Source of the DNA: Irpex lacteus | Lineage: Eukaryota; Basidiomycota; Agaricomycetes; Polyporales; Irpicaceae | NCBI GenBank assembly: GCA_001986395.2 | Contig: MQVO02000001.1 | Span: forward strand, 868,001 to 932,000 | Length of the DNA stretch: 64,000 nucleotides | Direction: 5' to 3' | Shown here: positions 32,999-47,339 of the stretch, in pieces | Numbering within the stretch: the stretch's first letter is position 1 | How the letters are laid out: each line of letters starts with the position of its first letter | The notes under the pieces: model-generated | The model's input: only the letters and a program-made list of their open reading frames with translations | The model's database searches: none | What the model was told of the DNA's origin: nothing | Position numbers and translations under genes: made by a program

Positions 32999-35291
32999 AG
33001 GTCTTTGTCTTCCGAAGGAAGAATGGAGGGAAGATGTACGTTTAGCTGTCGGTGTTGATGCCGTTTGTGTGCCGTTTGTCGCAGAAGGACGAGTTCTGTT
33101 CTCGGTTATGAGTTTCTGATTTTTCTCTCCCTCAGTTTTTGTTATGTTTACGCTCACTCCTTATGTCTTCTGTCATGTCCCCTCTAGAAATTGCCATGAT
33201 CTCCTTCTCTCTCCACCAAGCATACCTGCAACCGCTCGCTCTTCGCTTTCGCACTATCATCTTCGACCACTCTCCCTCTACCACTCTTGGGCTGTTGGTG
33301 TCATCTTTGTTACCCCCACAGATCTCTAGGTCTACGTTTCGCAAGTTACCCGTGTACACACAAGCACGCACACCATCCTTCTTTTTCTGTACATTCTTTG
33401 ATCTTCTTTCCGACATTCACATTTCGTCAACTCGGACATTTCCTGTTTATGATGCTTTCGTCACATTATTCCTTTCGTTGTCCGTGTGTTATAGCTCCTG
33501 GTGTTTCAGCCGGGGTCCCCCGCTCACTTCTTTTACCTCCTTCGTCGACACATCACATCGTCGAGTCAGACGCCGTCCCCCTTCCCTCCTCCATTCCCAG
33601 ATGGATCTTCCACGTGCCTTTTGGCTCATCCATCTTTGTTTCGTCCGCTTCTAGTACTTCCATGTGTCGTGTACGCTTCGTCTCGTTCGTTCATTCGTTC
33701 AACTTTGCTCCAACCAATCTGTACTTTTATGCAATCCAATGCGGATCTGATCCCTACCTCCGGCTGCCGATTGGTTGGCGTTGAGTTTCCTACTTTGCCG
33801 GATATGGTATCTTTGCGATCGTGAAGGTCTGACTCCGAGCCTCCCAAGATCGATAAGAGCTATGTAAGACATGTACAGAGTCCGAGTGTCCATGCATATG
33901 GTGAAATGTAGTCCAACCTATATCGAGTATGTTCTTATTCCTGCCCTGATCAATTCTATGTTTTAAACATAAGTACGCGTGTATATACACAGAACGGGCG
34001 CAGAATATATGCAGTAGTGTAAAACTTTGTTGACAATAAACTCGGTTTACTTAATCACCGTAGTCTATGTGCTCCAGCGGAAGTCCTGATCTGTGATCAG
34101 TATATGATCATGAAGGTACTCGGAGGTCTAGACCAGAGCCCAGACTCGAGTCTCGAACTTGAACTCTCCCCTCGCAAAGCTAAATGCTAGGTACGTGGAG
34201 AAAGACGTCAACGCGGTTGGCGTTCTGCCGTGAGGGTATATAATCAAGGAAGGTTTAGAAGGTGGGGACTTGGAGCCAGCCTGCTCCCGGGAGTGGCGAG
34301 TGTATTGGTGCTGTAATTATTACCGCAAAGAGTAATGGAAGTTACAGGTACTCGGATGAAGGTGAGTGCTAAATTTTATTGAGACGTTGTGACTTTACAC
34401 TGACGGCTTTAGGGCCCGAGAGTATGTTTGTGACATAGATGCGAATTTGAGCGACGTCGATGGTCGTATCGTACGAACGGTGGACATTATTCAACGGTGA
34501 GGGAGTTAGTAGCCGAGCCAAATTGCAGCTGTTCGAAATCGAAGCTGTCGAAGTCGAAGGTCGTGATACTGTGCAACACGAGGTGAGTATAGCCAGTGTC
34601 AGACGACATCTACCGAGAGGAAGCGGATTAGAATGTCAAACATGAACGAAGCTCAGGCCCAAGGTCTCCAGGTACGCAACAAACTCGTCATCTACTTCCC
34701 TTCGAAACGCATTAACATATTCTCCCTTCATCGAGGTGATTCAATGCCTAGTGCCTCCCGCTATTGACAGTTGAAGAGACCAGGAACCGAAGCCAAATAA
34801 ATCTATACCGAGACAAAACCGACTAATAAACAGCAAGATAAAAGCAGGAGGGTATGTGCTACAAAATATATGCATCAAGCAAGCCCATATATCATATCTC
34901 AAGATCATGGCGTAAGCGGGTGAGAGTGAGAAGGGGCGTGTGTAGGAGGAAGCTTGAGTAAGCGGGAGAGAGGGTGAGGGACAACGAGAGAACAATAAGA
35001 GACAAGGTGAGTGATATGATATGGGATGGATGCGGTCAACGCGATGAGTATGGTAGGGTTAATATGCTTCTTTGTGTAGGGTGGTCGTGAGTCGGGTCGT
35101 AGGCGATAGCCGACGTAAGAGATGAGATGAATGATGGTGCGGGGAGGGTAGTGAGCTGGAGGGGGGGGGGCGTTAGAGGTTGCATCTGCACGAAGTAGCG
35201 GTGTATCAAGCAACGCACATGTCATGAGGTAAGAGGCGCAGACGGGGCGATTTTCGACGGCTGTGTGAAGGACGACACGGCGACCGACCCC
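32999..35291. other. Gene-poor region, nothing supportable
   Basis: The first 850 bp (33000-33850) are pyrimidine-rich with overlapping long open frames in several phases, which looks like a long 3' UTR rather than coding sequence. 34740-35225 is purine-rich on the plus strand, with a G9 run at 35161-35169. No gene called. Confidence 0.45.
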
Positions 35292-35582
35292 TCAATCGGA
35301 TTCAATAGGCGACTTCAACGAGGCCTTTGCCAACGACTCCTTGTCGCCATTCTTGACGGCCTGGGTAAAGTCGACAACGCGCGCTTTTGCTTGGATCAAG
35401 TCTGGTGCCCTCCTCCGCTTTGTCGCGTCCAGCTTTCCTCTCTCCCCTGCACCTCTGATTGCCTTCTTTTCTTCCGCGGCCTTGCGGGAGTCTGTCCAGA
35501 GCTGGAGAGTATATTCGTGCATTTCGTGGGCGTAACGGAGGAGGTTCTCTTCGACACGACGAAGCTGATCGTCCGACATCAT
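35292..35582 (-). CDS. Small hydrophilic helical protein, unknown
   Basis: Single exon, 96 aa (95 if the second Met is used). Starts MMSDDQLRRVEENLLRYAHE and continues as a charged, mostly helical chain (YTLQLWTDSRKAAEEKKA, then LIQAKARVVDFTQAVKNGDK). The codon pattern and uninterrupted helix favour a real gene. There is no signal peptide or membrane segment. No family name recognised; it could be a small subunit of a larger complex, but the sequence does not say which. Confidence 0.5.
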   Translation of the reverse strand: MMSDDQLRRVEENLLRYAHEMHEYTLQLWTDSRKAAEEKKAIRGAGERGKLDATKRRRAPDLIQAKARVVDFTQAVKNGDKESLAKASLKSPIESD

Positions 35583-37563
35583 AGTGGCAAGGTGTGACGG
35601 GTGGTGGGTTGAGGCTGGTCGTCGTCGTCTGTAGTGTCACTGAGACAGGCGGACACGGTGAGTAGACCTGGGGAAGGCAGGGAAAGGACGATAGCTTGAG
35701 AAAGAGGCGGGGTATAGTGAGCTGGTCCTGTTTAGATCAAGAAAGAAGACGGCAGACGGACGAACATTAATATTAGCGAACGGAGGGAGCTGACAAGGGT
35801 ATGTTCTTGGTGGAAGTGGTGCTGCCTGATATGAATCAGCTCGGCCACACCCTGACTACAAATTTTATTTTATTGAAGAGGATATGTTCAAGAGCGAGAT
35901 CTCGTGGTCGCATTCGTCTTTTGTCGCAGTCGCCCACCCACCGGGAACAGGCGCCAAAGCCCTCTGTCATGATTACCTCGTACGTCATCACAACCCTCCC
36001 GACATCCCGAGTCAAAGCCAATCTCACAATCGCAGATCCGTGTAAACGCACCGCCCTGGACGGCATAAAGGTCCCGCTCGTCGTGCAACCTCATCTCGTC
36101 GTCATACTCGACGTCGACCGAGCACAAAAAATCCCGACGCCGTTGCGCGAGTCTGTTCCGCTCGAGGGCCGCAAGCGGTATGTTGTCCAGCAACGGCTTG
36201 TCACTCCGGATCTTACCTGGCTCCACTCGCCGGAGCGCCACCCACGGTTCGTATCTTGCATCTGCACCCCAGAATTTTAGGCGGTTCGCACCGGGGAAAA
36301 ACATAACACAAGACATAAGTGTAGACCGCAAGTCTCCGTATGTCACGGTTTCGGGTGGCTAAGAAGATCTGCCCACTCACCCCCGCGCAATTTGTACGTC
36401 TTCCACCACCACCATCTATCTGCACTCTGCCTCCTTTCTGTCGCTTGCTCTCCACCGGGCCACCACCCCTTCTGTAACAGCTGCCAAATACCTCCCGGCC
36501 ATTCAATTGAAAGAGCGGATCATGGCCTCATGCTAACTAGAGGCGTTTCCGATGGGAATATTGCGCAAACTACGGACTACGCGAGGTCGTGCACCGCGTG
36601 CTAGGGCTCCACGAAGAACGCGATAACTCGTCTCAGTTCCCCCACACTTCCATTGAGCGACAGCAACCAACGATGATTTTTATAATTAGCTCCCCGCTCG
36701 TTCAAATCGCAGTCCTCAAACGAACGAGCGACACGGTTCGAGAAGGGGTGGCCAGTGGCTACAGTATGGGGTTTTGTGGAGAATCTCAGCGTCGCAAATA
36801 TGGTATTGTTACATACTGATTGGTTCACGACGATCGTAACGCTGCGGACCCTTCAAACACCTGCAGTTGGTAGATTGGGAATTGACCGGTGCGACTTCGA
36901 CAAGTCGAAGAAGTAGTAAAGGTGGCGCATTCGGAACACGAAAAGATAACATACGTTCATCATGAATTACATATGGTACGTGTTATGGGTGGCGACTTGA
37001 AGCGGACGGACGGCGTATGCGTGCATCACTGGAAAAGGCAAGGGTTCATACACGCGCAGGGTCGAATGTTTTTGTAGTTTAATGAATCGTCTCCTCGGTA
37101 GCGATGAACAATATAATATATTTTTAGCCTTACTTCCGTAATATGTCCACTTACAGGCAGACTGACAATCGCAGATGTTGAAACCTGGAGGATGAGCGCA
37201 GGAACCGCAAAAGAGCTGTAAACCGGAAATTATATTATGTAAATTACGACGCCCGACGTTGGTCTTCGTATTTTGATGCGCCGTATTCCTAAATGGGAAT
37301 ACATTAGCGCCGTTTTACATGGCGTTCATCGCGCCTTTGTTCCTCCTCCGTCTTATTGCACCCATTTCTCCAATGAAGCAAGTGTCCCCTGTTCATGAAC
37401 AAATAAGTACTGTCATACAGTACCAGTCTTGCATCAGTCTTGAACCGAGGAGCAAATGATATCTGAGGCAACCTTTGCGTCTGCAGTAATGAGATATATT
37501 AGACATTGATTGAATGACAGCCAGTACAATGAATTCGATGCAGCCGCCTGAATTCAGAGTAAA
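35583..37563. other. Mostly non-coding, one doubtful ORF inside
   Basis: About 2 kb. Apart from the candidate at 35969-36280, no coding signal was found. 36390-36480 is pyrimidine-rich. AT content rises after 37000. Confidence 0.4.
35969..36280 (+). CDS. Hypothetical protein, doubtful
   Basis: 103-codon open frame with strong C-ending codon preference (GTC, CTC, ATC, GAC), unlike its surroundings. The protein starts MITSYVITTLPTSRVKANLT and contains PLVVQPHLVVILDVDRA. No family recognised, no signal peptide, no clear partner exons. An overlapping minus-strand frame (36346-35888) is equally open, so the call is weak. Confidence 0.25.
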   Translation: MITSYVITTLPTSRVKANLTIADPCKRTALDGIKVPLVVQPHLVVILDVDRAQKIPTPLRESVPLEGRKRYVVQQRLVTPDLTWLHSPERHPRFVSCICTPEF

Positions 37564-38834
37564 TCAAAGGATAAACTTGAAGAGACGGCATTCCTGGAAA
37601 TCGGATCGTGACTGCAGGTATATCTAAAGGAAGCAATGATATAAGTAATGTACACGAATGGACGTTGCCGTGACTGCTTACCGGAGTACCAGAAGCTTTG
37701 TTACCATATCCACTCAAGTCCCATGTCAGGTTCGTGTCGCCCCAGAAGATCCTGTATTTTGTGTGATAAGTTGGGCCCGTATTTTTGCGGTGTACAGACT
37801 TACTGGAAGTATTCCTCGCCAGTACTGTGCATTGCACTGTCGTTGGGAACAATCTTCCAGGCTGCTGGGAAAGGTGAGAGGTATATTTCATTTCCTTTAA
37901 ATACTCCGCCTGGTTCCAGTGTACAATATTTGTCCGCGCCCTGGAGCCGAATGGAGTAGCCTTCTCCCAAAGGAGTAATCTCCCACTAAAGCCAATAAAG
38001 ATCGTTCATCTCTACGTTAGGATACGAGCTCAAGTTGCACGCACGATTTTTGTATTGTTGGCCCTGAACTGGTCCTTATTCCGAGGCGAGCACTCGATTG
38101 TCTTCCCATTGTCCCCAAGCTTGACGTACGTTCCACTGGCCTTATTCTGAATGGAGTATGATCCTGGCGCAAGCTTCCCCGAAAAGCTCGGCTCTCTGAC
38201 CGGTTTCAAACGCCAAAGGAATGACTTCTGTGGTAATTCGTGAGCGATATAAGGTGTTCCCACTCCCACCTCGGGTTTTGTCCGTGCGTCAATTTAAATA
38301 CGTTATACTGTAATGCATCGTATTGATCGGTACCTACCTCGCAGGCGACTCGCTGGTACCCATGATTTCCCAAGTTAAGTGAGATATAGGACACGAGATC
38401 CTAATAATTTCGTGAAGTTCAATAGCAGTACTGGGTACATATTCGGTTCATGCACGCACCATATCTGCTCGGACTCATCCTCCATGTCGATCACCCAGAT
38501 GGTGGGCATAGAGCTGAGTACGACAGGTTCGTACAGACAATTCACCGGGTTCTGCAAAGCGCAGAACAGACCGCTAATTACTTGTCGGATGGTATATCCG
38601 TCACCTATTTTCGTGATCTCCCACTACGAACATACATCAACCCCTTAGTTATGCTCCTACTCGTGTAGGTCAATGGGCACATACCTTTCCTGCACGAAGA
38701 CCCTGTCCATTCAAGGTCAGAGCCTCAAGGTGGTCCCCCGAGCCATTTGGCGGGTTCAAAAACAAACTCGTCGCGCTCGACTGAATCTCGTAGATTCCGG
38801 GCTTGACGAATTTGTTGTTGGTACTCGCAGACAT
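37564..38834 (-). CDS. Tandem double beta-trefoil, peptidase inhibitor I66-like
   Basis: Seven exons: 38834-38685, 38623-38460, 38400-38360, 38262-38045, 37985-37804, 37751-37682 and 37623-37564 (294 aa). Two homologous halves follow each other. Half 1: FVKPGIYEIQSSATSLFLNP, AGKVWEITKIGDGYTIRQ, PTIWVID, ISHLTWEIM, VGTPYIAHELPQKSFLWRLK. Half 2: KLAPGSYSIQNKASGTYVKL, WEITPLGEGYSIRLQG, AAWKIVP, TNLTWDLSG, SGTPIYLQSRSDFQECRLFK. This pattern is that of mushroom beta-trefoil serine-protease inhibitors (cospin/cnispin type, MEROPS I66). No signal peptide, as usual for that group. Introns sit at matching places in both halves. The third junction (38359-38263) uses a weak donor and acceptor and is inferred from alignment to half 2. 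A ricin-B-type lectin is the alternative reading. Confidence 0.72.
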
Positions 38835-39296
38835 GGTGTACTGTAGTTGAGAGCGCGGGTGGGCTGGAAGGGATGGCGGCTGGAGTCAAGCATATCTGCG
38901 CAATGATACCTACCTTTAAGTAGTGCCACGTGAGCAGCGATAATAGGGTTCTGTCAAAGAAGCCACCCTCGAGGTCATCCGCCGGTGGTGATGACGGTCA
39001 GGAGGTATGAGGTGGCGCTAGCAAATTGAGTACGTATCAGATTATGGTATTAATTGCAGTCAGACTCAGCACTTCGCAGGACTTCTGTTTAGGGCTTCGC
39101 AAACCTGTTTGTTGCGCAATCCGTACTCCAACTACGACTGACAGATCTAGAGAGCGCATAGACATCCTGAGACCGGTACGTCTGCCTTTTGAGGAAAACC
39201 GGCGACCTCCAACAGATTATAGATTAGAATAAAAGAAAAATCTTCATTCATTGGCACGATTGAACGTACCTCATAAGTATTACTTTTTCAGGCCGC
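38835..39296. other. Intergenic
   Basis: About 460 bp between the I66-like start codon and the TIGR04076 stop codon. No gene seen. Confidence 0.4.
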
Positions 39297-39741
39297 CTAC
39301 GAAGTAGCATCTTTCAAAGGAACAGCAGTCACCTCTCCGTGACTGAACGTCCTCATTCCGGTCCTAACAATCTTCAACCTCGAAGGGCAGTGGGGATCAG
39401 GACACGCAATCTCTGCGTCCGTAGTCATCCAATCATTGGCGTGTGTGACACGTTGTTTGGCTGCGAGCAGAGGAAGGACTGCGCCTGTACATTCATCAAA
39501 GGTATATGTCGTTTGAGAGAGGGTGGCGTTGGTTAGTATTGAGGGAATAACACGTGGAGATGTATGCACCTAGAGAGTATATCGAGAACCCCTGTCCCGG
39601 AGGGAGGTACAGCATCTCTCCTTCGAGAGTGAAGTAATCCCCGGGTTTGGCGCCACAGAGGATGCGTGCGCCGGGAGGGCAGATGACTTCTACGCGGAGG
39701 TCGTAGAGCTGGAAGGTGTCGTCGTGTGCTGTGTTGGACAT
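39297..39741 (-). CDS. TIGR04076 family protein
   Basis: Two exons, 39741-39570 and 39484-39297 (119 aa). The family is short, widespread in bacteria and fungi and without assigned function. Matching blocks are YDLRVEVICPPGARILCGAK, PGDYFTLEGEMLYLPPGQGF, SIYSLGAVLPLLAAKQR, DWMTTDAEIACPDPHC and RTFSHGEVTAVPL. The conserved cysteines (ILCGAK, ACPDPHC) are present. The start at 39741 (MSNTAHDDTFQLYDLR) is favoured over an upstream in-frame codon because the preceding residues are hydrophobic and unlike the family. Confidence 0.82.
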
Positions 39742-39947
39742 GATGGGGATGGTTTCCGTGATCAGTGAGATGCAGTGGGATGAATTCAGCGTGAGAGACA
39801 GGATGATCAAAACGCGCGAGATAGATAATCTGAATATAATGATTATCAACATCCGTATCTTTTGAGCCTCGTAACTCACAACTCCGTTAAGAGAACCGCC
39901 ATGTAAACTCTACGCACAAATAAAAACATAAGCAACCTCCGACACCC

Positions 39948-41117
39948 CTACCACTTCGGCTTCCTCTTCGCCTGTCTCTGCGCCAACGTCCCCCTTCCCC
40001 TCGCACCTCTCACACTCTGCAGTTCCTTGAACTTCTTCTTCGCATAGCTCTTGGCCTCAGCATCGTCCACCAACTCATCCACCAACGTCCGTTTTCGTTG
40101 CGCTTTTGAGAGGTTCTCGGGGTTGGACGCGCCGAAGGGTGAGGGTTCCGAGATGATTGTGCCAATCTATTGCAGAACAGAGCAGATAGTAGATTAGTAC
40201 ATGAGTAGATGAGCGGAGGAGAAGGGAGAAGGGAGCGGAGAGAGGAGACGCACAGCAAAATATTTTGGCAGCCCCTTTATGCCTTTGTTCTCGTTGGCAT
40301 CTTTCCTGTAGAACCGCTTGGGGTCGAGCTGGTTGTGTAGACGGAGGGCTTCGACTTCGCGGTACAGCTTGGGGAGCTCGGCTTCAGAGGGTGCGGGGAG
40401 GTCGTACCAGCTCTTGCCGGCAGTTTTGGTTCTCAACTATAGGTATAATATCACAGGATGAAGTTAGTCCGCGGCATAACGATGAATAGAAGTGCTCGTA
40501 CGGCTTTCTTCTCCTTCTTGGTTAGCTCTTTGCCTTTGGGTAGAGCAGAGGGCGGGGGTGCGGGTGTGTTGGGTATCGCGGAGGATGAGGCCTTCTCGAC
40601 TTGTTCGGCATCCAGGTCTCGGACTTTGGTCGCTGTTGTTGTGTGTGACTTCTTGCCTTTGCCTGTGGACGAGGAGCCGAGTTCTATGTAGGGCGTGGGG
40701 AGTGCGCCGGGGTCTAATGAAGGCAGTGGTCTTGCGTGGTTGCAGAAATTAGTCTAAAGAAGGTTAAAACGAGAAGATAACTTACGCATCCGTCTCGTCT
40801 TTCTCTAGCCGTATCACATCCTCCTCCCCGTCAAATGGTACAACTCCGGAAGCTCCTGAGGTCGATGCGAGTGCACTCTGTCGTGCCTTTTCGAGGAGAG
40901 AGTTTAGTACGTCTTCCGTTACTTCCTCAGAGTCGTCAGAGTCGTCGCTATCTGAGTCCGGGGACGACGAAGCATCTGAATCCTCCGAGTCTGATTCCGA
41001 GTCCGAATCTGAATTTGAAGACGAGGAGCCAGCGTGCTCTTCTTCTCCGAGCGGGATATGTTCCTCATCTTCTGGCAGTGCCCGTCCTTTGCCTTTGTCG
41101 AGAGTTGTAAGAGACAT
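39948..41117 (-). CDS. FCF2: rRNA-processing protein FCF2
   Basis: Four exons: 41117-40786, 40730-40502, 40436-40254 and 40166-39948 (320 aa). FCF2 is a nucleolar factor for early 35S pre-rRNA cleavages (metazoan relative DNTTIP2). The Fcf2 domain is clear: KTAGKSWYDLPAPSEAELPK, LDPKRFYRKDANENKGIKGL, PKYFAIGTIISEPSPFGASN and RKRTLVDELVDDAEAKSYAK, then KKKFKELQ. The N-terminal third is a Ser/Asp/Glu-rich acidic region. Longer than yeast FCF2 because of this extension. Head-to-head with COQ5, about 165 bp apart. Confidence 0.92.
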
Positions 41118-41281
41118 GTGGTTGATATGTGGCAGGTGGTAAGTAAAGAGGAGACTTTCAGTTGAACGGTAAAAGCTAAAATTATGAGCAGACGGTCCGC
41201 TTCTCCATATTTGAGTGTCCCGGGTCCCTGCCACCGCAAATTCCTGATCACTCGCGCTTACCCCCGGTCACCTGTACCACC

Positions 41282-42311
41282 ATGCAGACCGTCACGCGCC
41301 GCCTGGCTCGTCCGACATGTAGACTCACCACTTCCTGGCGACAGTCCCCAGCCACTGCCGCACGACGATTCAACCACACAAACACGAATCAGAAAGACGC
41401 AGATGCCAACAAGTTCACGCATTTTGGGTTCCAGACCGTCCGGGAGGAGGAGAAGGAGGCCCTTGTCAAGGGTGTCTTCAGCTCGGTCGCTTCGAACTAC
41501 GATGTGATGAACGACGCTATGTCTCTTGGCGTACATAGACTGTGGAAGGACGACTATGTTTCCTCCTTGAAGCCTGGCGCGAAGGGTCCACTTAAATGCA
41601 TCGACTTGGCGGGTGGAACAGGAGATATTGCTCTACGGATACTGGACTATGCCAGAGAGAACTATGCGGACAGGGAGACCTCGGTGGACGTTGTAGATAT
41701 CAACCCGGAGATGCTGAAGGAAGGGTACAAGAGGTTCAAGAAGACCATGTACCACAATAGTGCGTCCTCTCTGTGTATCTAATACCACGGGACTGACTGG
41801 GTTATTGCAGCCCCACAGGTTGCGTTCATTGAGTCAAACGCTCAGGAGTTGCCCGTAGAACAGTTCCCGGACAACACGTACGACTTGTACACCATCGCCT
41901 TTGGTATACGGAACTGCACGTCGGTGCCGGACGTACTCAAGGAGGCTTACCGTGTCCTGAAACCAGGAGGAACCTTTGCATGCTTGGAGTTTAGCAAAGT
42001 GAACAACCCGTTGTTCGGCATGTGAGTACTTCTAACTTTAGGATTAAGCATTCTAGCTAACTACTTCGCGAAGGCTATATGACCAATATTCCTTCTCCGT
42101 GATCCCCATGCTCGGAAGCATCCTCGCTGGTGACCGCGACTCGTATCAATATCTTGTCGAGTCGATACGAAAATTCCCGTCGCAGCCCGAGTTTGCGCAG
42201 ATGATCCAGGACGCTGGCTTCGTGACTGGTGGACTGCACGAAGGCAAGGGCGGTGCATGGACTGACTTGTGGGGAGGCATTGCGTCAATACACAAGGGCG
42301 TGAAAGTATAG
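41282..42311 (+). CDS. COQ5: Ubiquinone biosynthesis C-methyltransferase COQ5
   Basis: Three exons: 41282-41759, 41811-42021 and 42074-42311 (308 aa). COQ5 methylates 2-methoxy-6-polyprenyl-1,4-benzoquinol in the mitochondrial matrix, on the inner-membrane CoQ complex. Residues 1-35 (Arg/Ser/Thr-rich, no acidic residues) fit a mitochondrial targeting sequence. The UbiE/COQ5 signatures are present: [18 protein letters not shown] (about 73-90), SAM motif [15 protein letters not shown] (about 106-119), [20 protein letters not shown] with [15 protein letters not shown], and [20 protein letters not shown]. Confidence 0.95.
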
Positions 42312-42579
42312 AAAAGCCGTTATTACGCGTTCAAAGTATAGAATGTTGGACTTATCGTAGCCTATAACCCTCTGCTCTTTATAATAAAGCATATTCGCGT
42401 CGCAAACAATTATCGTATTTTGGCATTGCTCGCTCGCTAAGTAGCGTGTAAGCGCTGGTCACGCCACGCTGTGACATTAACGCGCGTCGCGGCCAGCCTC
42501 GAGGCCTGCTCAGCTTCATCTCAGACCACCACCATCCCTCTGCAATCTTGAGTCTCTGCACCTTCTTTGATACGACAAT

Positions 42580-45428
<2,849 letters not shown>

Positions 45429-45798
45429 GGGTTCGTGGGTGTAGATATCCTTGTGTTGTCGGTCTTTATCCGTTCGTCGTGATGCTTTTACAAGATGCAT
45501 GTAGTTATTTCAGATCTTCCTTTGCCGGACATTGTAGCATATCTATCTTACTGTTCATTTTTTCTGCCACTTCATTCACGCGTGCAACTGCGAGCTAGAT
45601 GGATTTGAGGGAGTGCATATAGTTCCTGGGTTGTGAACAGCAATCGCGTCAACGCGACACTGGGTCTGACTGAATTCCAACCAACAATAATAGTCTAGTA
45701 TACAAGGCGATAGTGGGTATCCGTGCGTATATGAAGTGAAATGGTAGAGCGGGTTGTTTGCATGCGAGTCAATAATACTGTCCGTCCGCACCAAATAC
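45429..45798. other. Convergent 3' region
   Basis: About 370 bp between the CUL1 and SIKE-like stop codons; no coding signal. Confidence 0.45.
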
Positions 45799-46931
45799 CT
45801 AGTCCTCCCCAAACTTCTTCCACTTCCCAAACGGCCCAATATCCTTTCCACCCAGCTTCTCCTTCATCGTCCTCGCCGCCGACTTCGGCAAATTCGACAA
45901 CTTCGGCAGTTCCGGTATCGACGCCGGCTTCTGTGCGCTCTGCTCCAGTTGGAAGTGCTCTGCAGCGAGCTGCCTGAGGAACGCGTTCTCCTGCTCCAGC
46001 CGTGCCAGCTCTGATTCCCGCTCCAATGCATATTCGGCTGCGGCCAGCTGACGTTCTCGGTCTGAGACGACTTGTTCTTCGCTGCCGTCGTCGTTATTCA
46101 CCTCTAGTGAGTTTACGATGTGTCGGTCGCGGATGGTTACGAAGGCGTTTGGTTCGGAGGGCTGGGAGTCGGAGGGTGGGGGTACTATTGAAGGGTCTTC
46201 GCCGCCGAGCACACGCATTACTGAGCGTAGGAGCTCGCAGACTCGTCCGAGATGGGATGAGAAGTCGGTCGTTTGGGAGAGGGCGCGGGTTAGCTCTTCG
46301 GTTTCTAGTGTAAGTATCTTGCGTTCGTATTCGCGAACGATGGATAGTTCGTGTTGTTGCACTTCATTCTATAAGAGCAGAGGTTACAGCTTAGGATGGT
46401 CTTGAAAGCAAGAGAAACGTACGGCTCGTGTTCTAAATGTGCTCATGACGTTTTCTAGTGTTTGCTCATACTCCTTTATGAGAGCGTTGAGCTGCTTGTT
46501 GTCATTCTGTAGTGCGTAGTTCTCCGCAGTCATTTGCGCATTCATGCGTTCCAACTCTGCATTGTATTCCTCTAAATAATTGTCCATAAGTTGCGGGTCG
46601 TTTCACCATGTCATGCCACGCAACATGCCTTGGGATTTGTCAAGGTTAAATCTACGTTGTTGTGTCAGTGGGGTCACTATTGAGTTTGATACAGTGTACA
46701 TACCTTCTCAGAACGAATCCGGTTTGCGAATGAACAGCTTGAGTCTGCACTTCTTCATTGAGTTAAGAATTGTTGCAACGTTCGCCGGTTTCTATTCACC
46801 TTCACTCCGCCAGCTAAAGAATGTAATCCTATAGACGTATTGCGGTTCTGGGCCAGCTGCTCTGAGACTTCGTTGAGTAGATTCCAAACCCGCATTATAT
46901 CTGAATCTCCATTAGAGTCCATGATTGCCAT
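45799..46931 (-). CDS. SIKE/FGFR1OP2-like coiled-coil protein
   Basis: Five exons: 46931-46800, 46744-46704, 46650-46628, 46571-46423 and 46368-45799 (304 aa). The core is a long coiled coil with ENYALQNDNKQLNALIKEYE, QTLENVMSTFRTRA and VREYERKILTLETEELTRAL, then RQLAAAEYALERESELARLE and QENAFLRQLAAEH. The order of these segments resembles the SIKE/FGFR1OP2 family, which belongs to the STRIPAK kinase-phosphatase complex (septation-regulating SIP complex in fission yeast). I infer that role; it is not proved by a single diagnostic motif. The intron 46627-46572 starts with GC (CAAG|GCATGT) and is needed to join KSQ to EEYNAELERM. Confidence 0.7.
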
Positions 46932-47339
46932 TAGCTACAAATTCAGAGTCGAAAGGCAAGAGAGAGTGTCGAGACAGGTGAGGGTAGAAAGGTGAGCCAT
47001 GGCTACCAGGCTACAGGTCGCATGTATTGAGCGCTTCCGACGGTTTCATCTCATGAACTTCAAGTTCTACCTCCATTGGACTCGGAGGAGGCGGACAACG
47101 ATGCAGATCAACCAGGTAAGTATTCTTGCTCTTGTTGGATACTGTGTTCTAGTCAAGCCGTCATTATTCTCATACAACTCGGCTTGAACGACAGATATGA
47201 ATGTGAACACGATGTGCCAGTGGACGTTTGAACGCTCGTACAGAACATACCCTCGACATCTCTAACACCGATACCTCGGGGATTCGCAGTCGGGCTCTGA
47301 TTCATCATTGAAGGTAGTGAACCATATTCCATTTGTGGG
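46932..47339. other. Intergenic
   Basis: Promoter side of the SIKE-like gene and sequence beyond the recognisable AsaB-like flank. No gene seen. Confidence 0.4.

Noticed and set aside
33139..33824. Overlapping open frames of 60-170 codons on both strands after the coiled-coil gene.
   Set aside because: They come from a pyrimidine-rich tract lacking stops in several phases; the products are low-complexity and no splice partners or families are recognised. More likely a 3' UTR.
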